Below, in pieces: positions 24,501 to 35,392 of a stretch of DNA of 64,000 bases. The notes beneath the pieces were generated by a model. That model was not told the origin of the DNA and made no database searches. It was given only the letters and a program-made list of their open reading frames with translations. Position 1 is the stretch's first letter. Each line of letters begins with the position of its first letter. Both the position numbers and the translations under genes were made by a program. This DNA is from Lucifuga dentata. Its lineage: Eukaryota; Chordata; Actinopteri; Ophidiiformes; Bythitidae. Location of the stretch: positions 186,001 to 250,000 of the forward strand of contig VXCM01000705.1 in NCBI GenBank assembly GCA_014773175.1, in the 5' to 3' direction.

Positions 24501-27500
24501 TTACACGACTCCTCCCTGAACAACCTAACTTGTCAAATAAAGGTCGAAGATAACAGTAGCTTAAATGAGCACTAAGAACTCATTTATTTGTTAGCAGCTG
24601 GATTGCCATGTTGCCATAGAGACAACTCGTGATCAAAATGTCAGATTTGATTTTCAGTCGTCCTTGTGAAAATGGCAGCAGGTTGGTTTTGTGAGCAGGG
24701 AAGCCTCAGGGCTGAAGGTTCAAACCCTGGATGACCCAGAGCAGGACATTTAATCCTCTGTAGCTCTTGGAGAGCAGATATGGAGCTCAGCCTGAGCTCT
24801 GAGCTCCGAGCTCCTGAACAGTTTGTTTCAAGCAAAAAAATGAAAATCTACCTGGTTTTTAATGCATGGCCAGAGAATATCACATGCAGGTGGTGAACAT
24901 AATAACAAACACCAGCAAACTACTCTATAAACCAATCTAACATCTCCAACCAAATGCTACAACTGCTAAATTTTTCTCTCTTTTTCATTTTTGTTGAAAC
25001 TGCATCAGTGAGGTGTTTAAGCTGTCGGCAGAACATTTAACTTCATGACAATATGAATCATGATATTAAATATGGGATTAATTTAATTTTGCCCAGTCCT
25101 TGTATGTGTGGGTCTCTGTGACTTAGATGTGTACATGTTTGAATTATAAAAGCTATGTTTGTACATATGTGTGTGCATATCTTTGTTACTTTTTAAAAAT
25201 CAGAATGAAGTATTATAACATACACGATATTTGGCCACTAAGTTATGCTTGTTTGGTGTTAATTTCATTTCAGAAAGGACCTTTTGTGGTTTTGTACACA
25301 TATATAAAGGAAGTACATAACCGAGTCTTAAAAGCTGGTTTTTACTTGACTTTATTATTTTTAACTTACTTTTTTTTTTTTTTTTTTANTTTTTTTTTTT
25401 TTTTTTTAAACTGCAATCTCTGGATAAATGATGTTTAGCGCTAATATTTTCTTTAAATCTACATGTGAAACAAGGTAAAGGTAACAACACCGCAGGCCCC
25501 CTAGTGGCGGAGACACCGGAGTCCACAACCGTGATCAATAAATAAAACTAATAAATCAATCTTCCAAATTTGGGTCTATAAAAAAATCAGCACCACTTAT
25601 GCAAACAAAGGTGAAAAATTACAAGTTTATGCCTGCTGTAGTTTTTTTGTAATTAAGAAAAATGTTTACCACCCAAACCACAGTTTGCAATGACCGGAAG
25701 TAGGCCTGGTTCGAAACTCTAACCATTTAAAGACATTTATAAATTGTTTGGACTATTCTTTTCATCGCGAAAAAAATCATCATAGCACAACAATAAGACA
25801 TAACAAACGAACAAACATAAAAACGAATATATGCAAACAAAGACTTCAACAGGTTGCTCACTTTTTAGTTAGCAAACGCAGGACAGTTTCTGGCGTCGTC
25901 AAACCCATGACCAAAAAGCTGAGCAAAACTCCGCTAAAACATGGTATAAATTTGCAATCTTACCGCCGTTTTGAAGACAAAGGTGTCCTGAAATAGAATC
26001 CATGATTAGTTTGTGTCTCCTTTTCTCCATTTTAGGAAAAATCCCCTCAGATTGGCGTCTGTCATTGTTGTGAGCTCTTCTCCTATCAGAATGCAATAAC
26101 TTTTTACAACCTACATACTTGATTGACAAGGCTTTTATCCAATAGTAAACGTTCTAAGCGTTAACTGACCAGTCACGTGCCTCAAGGGGTGGTCCCTTTT
26201 CAGGCCAAGGATAACGTGCGAAACACGTGTTGTGATTGCCTAGCAACCAGCAATTCACGTTGAGCGGCAATTTACAACCATTTTTGATGTTTTTAGTCTT
26301 TTCTTTCACTTTTAAAGCCAAGTAGTCACGATGATAATTTGTCAAAATGTTGTATTACACATTTTAGCCATTTTGGATAGGTTTGAATAGGTTTAGCACA
26401 CAAAATAACTTAAGTTTATAAAATGACCTTATAAAACTTCAGTACTTTTAGATATCGACCTCAAATTTGATAAACCTGCGGACAAGAAGTGAGACCAGAA
26501 AATATCAAAATGAAAGAGTTTCATTCCTGATATTAAAACAAGTTTAACCCAAACAAAACTCTTTCAAGTTCGATTTAAAAAAAATTAAGATTTTTCTGAC
26601 TTGTGTTTTTATTAAGATTAATAATTTCAGTGCTTCAAGATCTTAAATTTAATGGTACAACTATCTTCTTCAATTTGTTCTATTGTTATGTCTCTGCGGC
26701 CTGCATATGGAGTGTTAAAAGCATTAAAAATAACTAAAACAGGCAAAAATAGTCCAGCAGATTGGGAGTAACGCACATACAGCAGCACATCATCATAAAG
26801 AAAGCAAACTTATACTATCTTTGCATAAAGAGCAGGACATACTGTATGTTAAGACCATCTTAACATAACAGACAAGATAATAGTGTTAAAAGCAAACACA
26901 CATCTGCCTATGTGTTGTAAGTGTGCTAGGATAAAAGTATATCAGTGATATTGATACTGAGGATGTTAAGGTTCATCTTCCTGTTTTTGACTTGTTTCCT
27001 CTTGTGTTGCATTCGTGTGCAGGCAGGCAGCGATGGAGAAAGCATCGGCAACTGTCCCTTCTCTCAGCGGCTCTTCATGATCCTCTGGCTTAAAGGAGTT
27101 GTGTTCAATGTCACCACTGTTGACCTCAAGAGGTTCGGAGCAACATGCACGCACAGATAAAAGCTATTAATCGCACACACACTTGCACACACACATGCAC
27201 TGGTTTCCTCCTAAAATACAGCTTTCTGTGCGTGTGTTTTGCAGAAAGCCTGCAGATCTTCATAACCTCGCTCCAGGGACACACCCTCCCTTCCTGACCT
27301 TTAACGGAGAGGTCAAGACCGATATCAACAAGATCGAAGAGTTTCTTGAGGAAGCACTCTGTCCTCCAAAGTAATACACTGGAAGTTTTCCAACAGTCAA
27401 ACTGTAGTATCACATTAATGACAGACCAAGCCAAATTTAATAAATTGCAAATATATGTTTTATTTGATGAAAATTGATGTAAACTGGTATGATTAATGTA

Positions 27501-29721
27501 ACTGTTGTTTCCTTTTCTGAATGCATGCATGTCTCAAGTGTTTTATGGGCAATGGCTATGAAAAATGATTTAATTCTTGGAGACAATAAGCTAAACTAAT
27601 AAGTTAAAATTATATTAAAACAGAGTATTAATGCCCCGCTGAGACGGGATAGAGATTTGCTGAAATTTTAGCAAAACCATGACAGGTTCATTGCTGTGTG
27701 TCGCTGTCAAAATATGTGAAGCCAGTGTGTGAGCAGTTGCAGAGAACAGTGTTAAATTAAGTCAGTCTTTATTTTACTGCCTGTAGTTTTTTTTTATATT
27801 ACAAACGGCCTGCAATGTGAGAGAGCTTAAAGGGTAAGCAGCCAACTCGAGTGTGTAACCTGTCTTTGGCCTGAGCTCCAGTCCAGGTGTTAATATTATC
27901 CAGATGCTTGGTCTGCCTTTGACTGTGTCTCCTGCCTCTGTCTCCGTCTCCTCAGGTATCCCAAACTGGCCGCCAAGCAGAGAGAGTCCAACACAGCTGG
28001 AAACGACATCTTTGCCAAGTTCTCAGCCTACATTAAGAACACCAAACCAGAGGCCAACGCTGGTGGGCTGCTCATTTTATGCTCGTGCAAACACACACTC
28101 ACACACCTAGAACAAAATGGAAAAAAAATATTCCAGCCATATTATATTCCCCCACTAGGTAGTAGCAGAGCACAGGATTTGACTTTTATAGCCTGTATTG
28201 CTGCCATCTAGTGGGCATTTCAAGTTCCAGCAATAAGCCTCTTGTATTTTCTTTTCACAAATTCACTGAGATATCTAACATCTGCATACTTTATCAGCAA
28301 ACAAACAAATATCTAATTGATGGCATACAATTTTGAATATTCCACTTTCATCCTATATCATTAATGCATCTGTGCTTACATGTGTTTGTGTATTTAGTTC
28401 TAGAGAAAGGTTTGACGAAGGCCCTGAAGAAGCTGGATGATTATCTGAACAGCCCTTTACCAGATGAGATCGATGCAGACAGTATGGAGGAGGAGAAAGG
28501 CTCCAACCGAAGCTTCCTGGATGGGAATGAGCTCACTCTTGCTGACTGCAATCTTCTGCCTAAGCTGCACATAGTCAAGGTAAAGGAGAATACTTTGATT
28601 TTTTTTTTTAAATGCATACATGTTATCTTTGAAGGCCTGCTCTTAATTCTTAATTTGTATTTAATTGAGACAATGCACATTAATATACAATCAAATGTAA
28701 ATATGCCAGATTGAGCCAAAGCTGACTAATTTTCATCCATAGTCCCATGCCAAGATGATAAGATGGCTACTTACAATATAAAATGATTAGACAACATGAT
28801 ATATTACATTAAAAAAAACAGATCCAGAAGGTTTACAATATCCAAAAAAAAAAAAAAAAAAAAAAAAAACATTGGTCTCCTGGACATACTTTAAATCCAT
28901 TATTAAAATACCTCTAAAAACAGTCTAACACTTTAATCAGCAAAAAAATCAACGATAATTCTAATTCTGTGTCTGTTTAAACTTAATATTTCACCAACCT
29001 TTCTGGTTTTTTTTTTTTTTTTTTTTTTTTGAACATGACCTTTCTCACCTTCATCGTGAGCTCCCACATCAGACCATGAGTTTGCTAAATGCATTTTGCG
29101 TGCCCGATCTGGATTTCGGTCCGGATCTGGGGCGGAGTTTGAATTATTATTGAGTTATTGAATTTGAGGGTTCTACAGCCATTTTGTACCTTTCTGACTT
29201 TGCAAGTTCTAGTGTTGGTAGAATATGAAGCACCCAGGGTTTTTTGTAATTTGGACAAGCAGGCACATCAATGTATTACATTTTTTAATTTCTGCTCTCA
29301 ATTTTTCTCACCTTTTCTTTGGAAAAATGTCTATCCACATTGTGAGATAAATAAGATAAACATAAATATCAGCAGCAGAGGATCCCCTTCTCTGAAAGTT
29401 GTTTAAACTCATTTAGGCTCTAAATCATTAATTAAAGCAGAGTTACAAGGCAGAAAGTTGTAAACTCCTGGAACGCACCGAACACATCAGTTTTATGACT
29501 ATAAAACTGTCTGACGGTGGATTTTAGGTGTCTTATAACTTTGCTGTCTCTTCCAGGTTGTTGCTAAGACGTACCGCAACTACGACATCCCCTCTGACAT
29601 GACGGGGGTGTGGCGGTACCTGAAGAACGCCTACACTTGCGACGAATTCACCAATACCTGTGCTGCCGACTCTGAGATCGAGACCGCCTACAAAGATGTG
29701 GCGAAGAGGCTGGCAAAATAG
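16993..29721 (+). CDS. clic5: Chloride intracellular channel protein 5, two alternative first exons
   Basis: GST-omega-fold CLIC protein, soluble and membrane-associated, linked in vertebrates to ezrin/actin in stereocilia, podocytes and microvilli. Shared exons: 27023-27132, 27245-27370, 27956-28062, 28398-28579 and 29557-29721 (TAG), lengths 110, 126, 107, 182 and 165, the classic CLIC exon sizes. Either first exon (16993-17577 or 21586-21636) joins in phase 0, giving 424 or 246 aa. In the short form the redox motif CPFS starts at Cys28 inside the putative membrane-inserting helix, followed by the thioredoxin-like half (to about residue 100) and an all-helical C-terminal half with [18 protein letters not shown]. 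The human CLIC5 match is very close ([21 protein letters not shown]); CLIC4 shares some residues, but synteny next to runx2 and enpp5 decides for CLIC5. The exon-2 donor, AGAG/gttcgg, is weak. Confidence 0.93.
17578..21585 (+). other. clic5 intron between the two first exons
   Basis: Holds one full-length TTAA-flanked inverted-repeat element (19934-20516) and an N-interrupted poly-A at 20646-20677. No additional coding exon recognised. Confidence 0.6.
19934..20516 (+). mobile_element. TTAA-targeting inverted-repeat element, copy 1 (reference copy)
   Basis: 583 bp, flanked by TTAA at 19930-19933 and 20517-20520. The left terminus AGGACCATAACACCCATTTT and the reverse complement of the right terminus AGGACCATACCACCCATTTT match, and the inverted repeat extends with scattered mismatches for about 90 bp up to 'atcatttcccaaag'. 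No ORF of note inside, so non-autonomous. TTAA target duplications with AGG-type ends fit the Kolobok superfamily better than piggyBac (ends usually CCC); the superfamily is inferred. Confidence 0.85.
21586..21636 (+). CDS. clic5: clic5 first coding exon of the short (CLIC5A-type) isoform
   Basis: A 17-codon exon, [17 protein letters not shown], followed by gtaaga. It matches the human CLIC5A start (…DRDPEIELFVK) and has the same donor phase as the long first exon. The 5' UTR is probably 21140-21585; it contains an N-flanked duplication (21283-21413) and a poly-A run at 21528-21554 that may reflect assembly trouble. Confidence 0.88.
21637..27022 (+). other. Large clic5 intron upstream of the first shared exon
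   Basis: Contains inverted-repeat element copy 2 (23602-24040) and a poly-T split by an N at 25389. A stretch at about 25480-26350 has 'gccccctagtggcgg', a motif often seen in fish interspersed repeats. No coding exon recognised. Confidence 0.5.
23602..24040 (+). mobile_element. TTAA inverted-repeat element, copy 2 (diverged subfamily)
   Basis: Begins 'aaggaacataccggcgattt' after TTAA (23598-23601) and ends 'caccagtttagtcca' before TTAA (24041-24044). Shares the internal 'gcatgtttgagcccaataaa' and 'gaaagattaggggatttgg' blocks with the copies at 38001-39058 and 54559-55105. Decayed and internally deleted; lies in a clic5 intron. Confidence 0.7.
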
Positions 29722-31344
29722 CTCACCAACCAAGACAAGCTCAAACAAAATCAACTACCAACACACACCCACACACACATTCAAGCATACTGATTCATCA
29801 TCTGACATTTTCAGGAATCGTTAGATTTGGTCTGCTCAGATGCTGCAGATGTCTGTGTTGTAGCCTTCAAGTTTATGCGACCGCCAGATGTGAGGCCTTC
29901 CAGATGCAGATATTCATTGAGTAGAAAGTAGCGCAGCCTTGGAACCGGACCAGAGGAAAACAGTAGATGCAGTGCAGAAAATAAATCAAGCACATTTAAC
30001 TTAACTCGCATGCTTAAAACCGGCTTCAGATTTTGCTCAGGCCTGCCGTGAAAGTTCTGACACAAGACTTTCACTCATACATTATTATCTGTCCATATTT
30101 ATTCCTCATCACACAAAGCTTTCTTTCAGTCTCCGCTGGTCCACACAGCCAAACATTTTACTCGCCACTGATGTTACGACCGTTCACTTTATTTATTCCT
30201 CAGCCCACAGAAGTCCAGTCTGACTCCAGTGTTTATTATCATGCTCCAGCTCCTGAGGAGACACTTTGATTCATCCTTGATTTATGAAAGCGTTCCTAAT
30301 TGTGCACAATATGGCCATTTCAACTCAAAGATTCATTTTGATTGTATGTCATGAGGTGTTGCTGTAGTTGTTTTTTTTATCTTGATCTTATCTTTAAAAA
30401 AAAGAATCACTCCTGCTTCTGAAACCTTGATTTTGAATTGTTAGTTTACAAAGAACAAAAATTAGCTGACGAAGGCGTTTTATGGCCCAGAACAAAGCTT
30501 GCTCCTGATTGGTTTGCATGCATGAATCTATCTGTGTTGTAATATTTAACAGCTGAAATAGATCTCCTGTTTAAAATATTTAAAATGACTTTCCTTTTAT
30601 TTGCAAGAACCAAAAATCCACGCCAACGTCACTGATGGACTCATTATGAAAAATATATTGCAGCCAGACCAAAGACATTTGTTTTGCCTCTAGCTATTAG
30701 TGTTCAGTCGAGGTATTGATTTTGTCTTAGGTTACACATGATATTATAAATGGAGAGAATATTTATTTAGCAGCCCCAATCAGGCCTGATTAGGTAGAAC
30801 CATTACTGCTGCGATGAAAAGCGTCTTCCAGGCCAGGTCCACAATGGTCAGGAGCTTTGCCCTCCAGCCCTTCATCAGAGAGACATTTCCTCTGCTCTAA
30901 GGAGTCTATCAACATCCCGAGCCTGAAGTTCAAGTTCAAAAGTTTCATTGTCCATGCAGAGAGGATGGAAATTTGTCTTGGGGCTTATCGTCTTTGGCTT
31001 GGGTCTCAGGCTGCAACTATAGTGAGATTTCCTTGAAGAACCATAAGGCTCTTGTGTGGTTTGGACAAGCGTCTGATATGAAACTAGAGCATGATGACTG
31101 AGAGGCTTGCTCGTTGCAAAGCTCCACAAATAAAATAATATTTTCACAGATCTGCTTCTGCCTTTTCTTTTCTTTTCCAGCTTGGTGATCAATCAACACT
31201 GATTCTTTTCAGGGTTGTCATGAAGCGAGGGGGCGAGTGGCGTGTCTCGCAGATAGCAAGGTGCTGCTGAAGCATGTTAGGCCTCAAAAGGGTTAAGTGC
31301 GCCTGACTGCTGATCAAATCCAGTGGTTCAGTTCTGTTTCTTCA

Positions 31345-31391
31345 TCCACAAGAGAGAGAGAGAGTGAGAGAAGAAGAGAGAGAGAGAGAGT
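31345..31391. repeat. (GA)n microsatellite
   Basis: Purine repeat of GA units with small interruptions, downstream of clic5. Confidence 0.8.
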
Positions 31392-32295
31392 GATGACCGT
31401 TGACAGGCTTAAATAGAGGCTTCCATGCCAGGGATCAAACGCCATCCCTCTTCTCCACTCTCTCATTAAGACAGAAAACCCGAGCGCCGCCATCCGATCT
31501 GTCTCCATTTTTCCTCAAAGGAGTCTAACTTGAAAGATCTGCGCCTGTCGGATTTACAATGGTGGGCGAGTGGTGTTTACTGAGACGCGGCCTTGCCAGA
31601 AACAACAGTCAAAGAAAATAAATGGAGCCTGCCTAGTGTTTCCACAGGAGTAAGGAAATATGAAGCGAGACTTGTGCCTTGCTGTTTGGTAATTAGTACC
31701 TAAACATCCCTGTCCTTGGATCCCATCGCTCACATCCAACATTTCTGCAAGCTGGATAATATACAGTGGAGCATTAACGTCAAACACGTCTGGTCACGGG
31801 GCCTGGCACGCCACATTAATCTGTTATTATACTCCTAGTTGATCTACCCGTCCCTGGCCTTGGCCACTGTAGCACAGGAGCCCATATAGCCTGACAGGGA
31901 CTCACACACAGCAGACTTTTATAGTCAGGGTTAGTAAACCTTCTCAGCTCAGGCACAAATTAAGTAAGTTGAGTCTTGCCTTGGGACCTGACTGATTAAA
32001 ACAAACTGGAGTATTTGATGTGTGAGGTCCTACCAGAAACAGACCTGTGATCCAATTAAAGTCCAGACTTGTAGTTTAAGAAATATTACCATATAGACCT
32101 AAATGTCCTTTCCAAGCGCAGGTCAAATTTAGCCATGCTCATGATAGATATTGCACCCTGGAGACAGAGGTGCATGTTTCAGTCTGAGGTAAAGTTTGGT
32201 TTTCCATCCTCCTCCTGCTGCTTTAATAGAAGCCATATTTAGTTCATGTATTACCCCTATAGTTTAATGGTACAGAAAGGACTATTTTTGTTGTG

Positions 32296-32508
32296 TACAC
32301 TGTAAAATATGACAAGTTGATCTTACTTAAAAAAATCTAGGAAACTGACTGCCTTGAAAAGAGCAAGTAAATATAAGCATATAGTCTTAAGTTCAACTAG
32401 ACATAAAGTCAACATAACTAAGACTAATAGTTATATTACCTTTTTCAAGACAATGGGTTTCCTTGATTTTTTTTTAAGTAAGATCAACTTGTCACATTTT
32501 ACAGTGTA
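32296..32508. mobile_element. 213-bp MITE with about 50-bp terminal inverted repeats
   Basis: The left end TACACTGTAAAATATGACAA continues 'gttgatcttacttaaaaaaatct aggaaac'. The right end is its near-exact reverse complement, from 'gtttccttgatttttttttaagtaag' to 'ttttacagtgta'. The inverted repeats make up about half of the element, and the middle has no ORF. The terminal TA may be a duplicated TA target, suggesting a Tc1/mariner-like or similar origin; the superfamily is not established here. Confidence 0.8.
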
Positions 32509-32889
32509 AGAACAGTTTCCCCTTCTACACTCTATTTTTTAAGGAGGATCACAGATCAGAGACTCGACTCCACTCTCTTTTACCAGTAAAATATGGCTTT
32601 CATTCACTAATTGCTGCGATTCCTAATGCTCGGTAATGAGTGACATGCTTCCCGTGTCACCCTATTAAGAAGGCGACAGCTGAAGCCTCACAGAGATGAG
32701 AAGGAAGTGTCTAATCAGAGCTCAGCCAAGACAGACAGCAACCATGTCATAACAGGAGATCATGTTTAAAAGAGACGGAGCTGTGGAAGACGAGTCCTCA
32801 TCTCTTCCACTCCAAGACGCGCAGCATCTAAGAGAGTATCACGTTCTCCGCAGGTCCCCCATCCCTCCGCCGCCTGCCTGCCCTTGGAG

Positions 32890-33180
32890 GTTTGAGTGAC
32901 TTGTGGTGAAGCTTGATGGGGATTATTGATCTGCCTGGCGTGCGCCTGCGGTTTCGGCGTAAGACTGACGACCTCACCAGAGAAAGTTCTTGGCACCGGC
33001 CGCCGCTGTCTCAGATCACGGGAAAAGCTGTGTGCATGCAGGCTGAGCCGCAGGGACCNCACCGGCCGCCGCTGTCTCAGATCACGGGAAAAGCTGTGTG
33101 CATGCAGGCTGAGCCGCAGGGACCGGCCTGTCGCGGCTTGCGGACTCGGCGGCACCGATTGAGTTGCAGAGCCAGGTGAT
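32890..33180. promoter_or_regulatory. CpG-rich patch without a recognised gene
   Basis: Dense CG dinucleotides (for example 'ggcgtgcgcctgcggtttcggcg', 'gtcgcggcttgcggactcggcggc') in an otherwise AT-rich spacer. About 65 bp of it is duplicated around the N at 33059, almost certainly artificially. It could be an orphan CpG island, a distal regulatory element or an unrecognised exon; the open frames here do not resemble a known protein. Confidence 0.35.
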
Positions 33181-35163
33181 CAAATCATTTTTCAGCGTAT
33201 GTCAAATAATTAGGCCTAAATGTAGGCAGAAGATAACAACAAACCGTTGGCTTTTTGGAGAGGAGACCGTGTGTTTCAAAAATGAGAGTCTGCAGACAGG
33301 ACCCGCGGCTATTTATGATCTCGGTTAGCTTTACTGGTTGGTTTCGGTTCCAGTTGTGAACCACATGAAATAATCCATGGTCACTGGAGAAGGATGTGGA
33401 AGCTGTGCTAATTATGTGAGATGATGATGTCAGGTATTGATACCTGAGCCAGAGCTTTTGCCTGGCGGTGTGTTCCAGTGCGCGTAACCGCACTGTGGCC
33501 GCTCTCACATGCAGTCGGACATGTCTGCATTCTCAGCGGCCCTCACACATCCGTGCTGTCAGGCAAACGCTCACTTTATCATTCAAAGTTGTAAATCATC
33601 GCATCGCCTGCAGGAAACACACAGCATTTTATTTTCCAGTCATAAACCATAAAATCTGCTTTTAACACGAGTTATGATCCTTGGAGACAGAGAGGATGAA
33701 TGTCTAAAGCAGAAGCAGACATGATGGCGGGCATCTTTCATCCCTCTCGCCTGGCATCCCCACATGGCTATGGTCGTGTGCCGGATTTTCGTAAAAGCCC
33801 AACATGATCTAAATGTCACCAGGGTTGTATGCCATTCAGCAACGAGCTGGATCTCTGGTGGTCTTATGAATCACCAGTCCATTAGTTCTCAATTAACAAT
33901 CGCCTGATAAAGTTTAAACAGCCCTTCATCTGACAGGAAGGACATACAGAGATCCTTCGTGCTTGGTGGCAAAGATGGGGCCCCTGCCCAAATTTTTTAA
34001 ATTTTATTGCCAGGCTGTAACCTATGGAAAAAAGCCTGTTTTGCATGAATATTTGGCACCAAACTGAAGTTTATCCTGTCTTATGTTCTGTACACTCTTG
34101 TGCTGCAACAGTTTGCCATTTTTTTGACAGTTGAGATGGTGTATAATTTGAAACATTGGCATGAAGCTCAGACTTGGACAAAGAGGCCTTTTGTTTGTGT
34201 GTTTGGTTGCTGTCCATGGTCCTGACACTTGCATTTTCACAGTAATTCCTTTTTTCAGGTGGTGTGGCCAGTATCAGATTGCATAATCTGAGCTGGCAGA
34301 ACTCATTAAATGTAGGCATTTTATGTTTCATAACTGCACTTTTCTCTGAGTTGTGTTTCACTTTGCTGCAAATGATTTCATGGAATCAAATGTTTCCACA
34401 GCAGGCTAAAGACACAGGCATGCTTTAATCTGGTGATGAATGGATTTTGGTGCAGAATGTCAGACTGCCTTAAAGCTTTGACCCTCCATGTTTGCGAGGT
34501 TCTGGTCTGCTGCCTGCATGAAGTTTAACTGCCAACTGATCATTTCTTTCAGTTCAGGTCAAGAGACAAGTCAACATTTACAACCCATTTCTGAGCGAGA
34601 AGAACGTTTATATCTGGCATTCATTAATGGAGCAAATGCTGTAGTGCTGAGGTCGCCAAAAACACATTGTGGGGTGTTGGAACATTAGTAGGTTTTGAAG
34701 TACCACTAACATAATAAGCACTAGTTTGGCCACATCCAGCCTGATTTTGGCTTTATGGAAGACCATATGGGTGGGCCTCTCGCCCCAGTCCCTAAGGTTA
34801 AATTAAAAAAGCCACTAGAGTGCGCCAAAGTACACAATTATTGTTGACTCAGTTTGAAATTCTCCTGGACTGGGATGGAGCTCCTCAATTACAATCAGAT
34901 CAAATTAAGATCAATTTTGTGTATTTTATGGTGGGTATGAGTAGATCTTAAAGAACATTTACCTCTTAGACTTGAAGGTGGCTCGCTGCCATTTGTTAAG
35001 CTTGGATGTCATCAGATCGGAGCGGTTCAGGGAGGTCATGGGTTTCATGCTCATCTGACAGTCAAGGGCCCACACTGGAGACGCTGCCCTGGACTTATCT
35101 CAACCCAAATGAGAAATCAAGATGCAGGCATTCCTGTTTGAGGGCAGAAATGAACAGGGGAAT

Positions 35164-35164
<1 letters not shown>

Positions 35165-35209
<45 letters not shown>

Positions 35210-35392
35210 CCTGTTAATGGAGACGGAAACATAGGAAGAGATATACAGTCTTTGAGTGGTATGGGGCCCTGGAGGATCACTTCCCGCCTGAGCTGTTCCT
35301 CTGAAACATTTGTAGAGGTCAAGTAAACAGTTTGTATTGGCCTGTCAGCTGTGTGTGCACGTCTATGTGTGTGTGTGTGTGTGTGTGTGTAT
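35165..35392. repeat. CA and TG microsatellites
   Basis: About twenty CA units at 35167-35207 and a TG run at 35366-35390. Confidence 0.9.

Noticed and set aside
32766..33179. GC-rich open reading frames on both strands
   Set aside because: They are lengthened by the N-flanked duplication and show no recognisable domain, only Arg/Pro/His-rich composition.
35006..35326. Open frame containing a Thr-His repeat
   Set aside because: The repeat is the translation of a CA microsatellite; no splice signals or homology were recognised.
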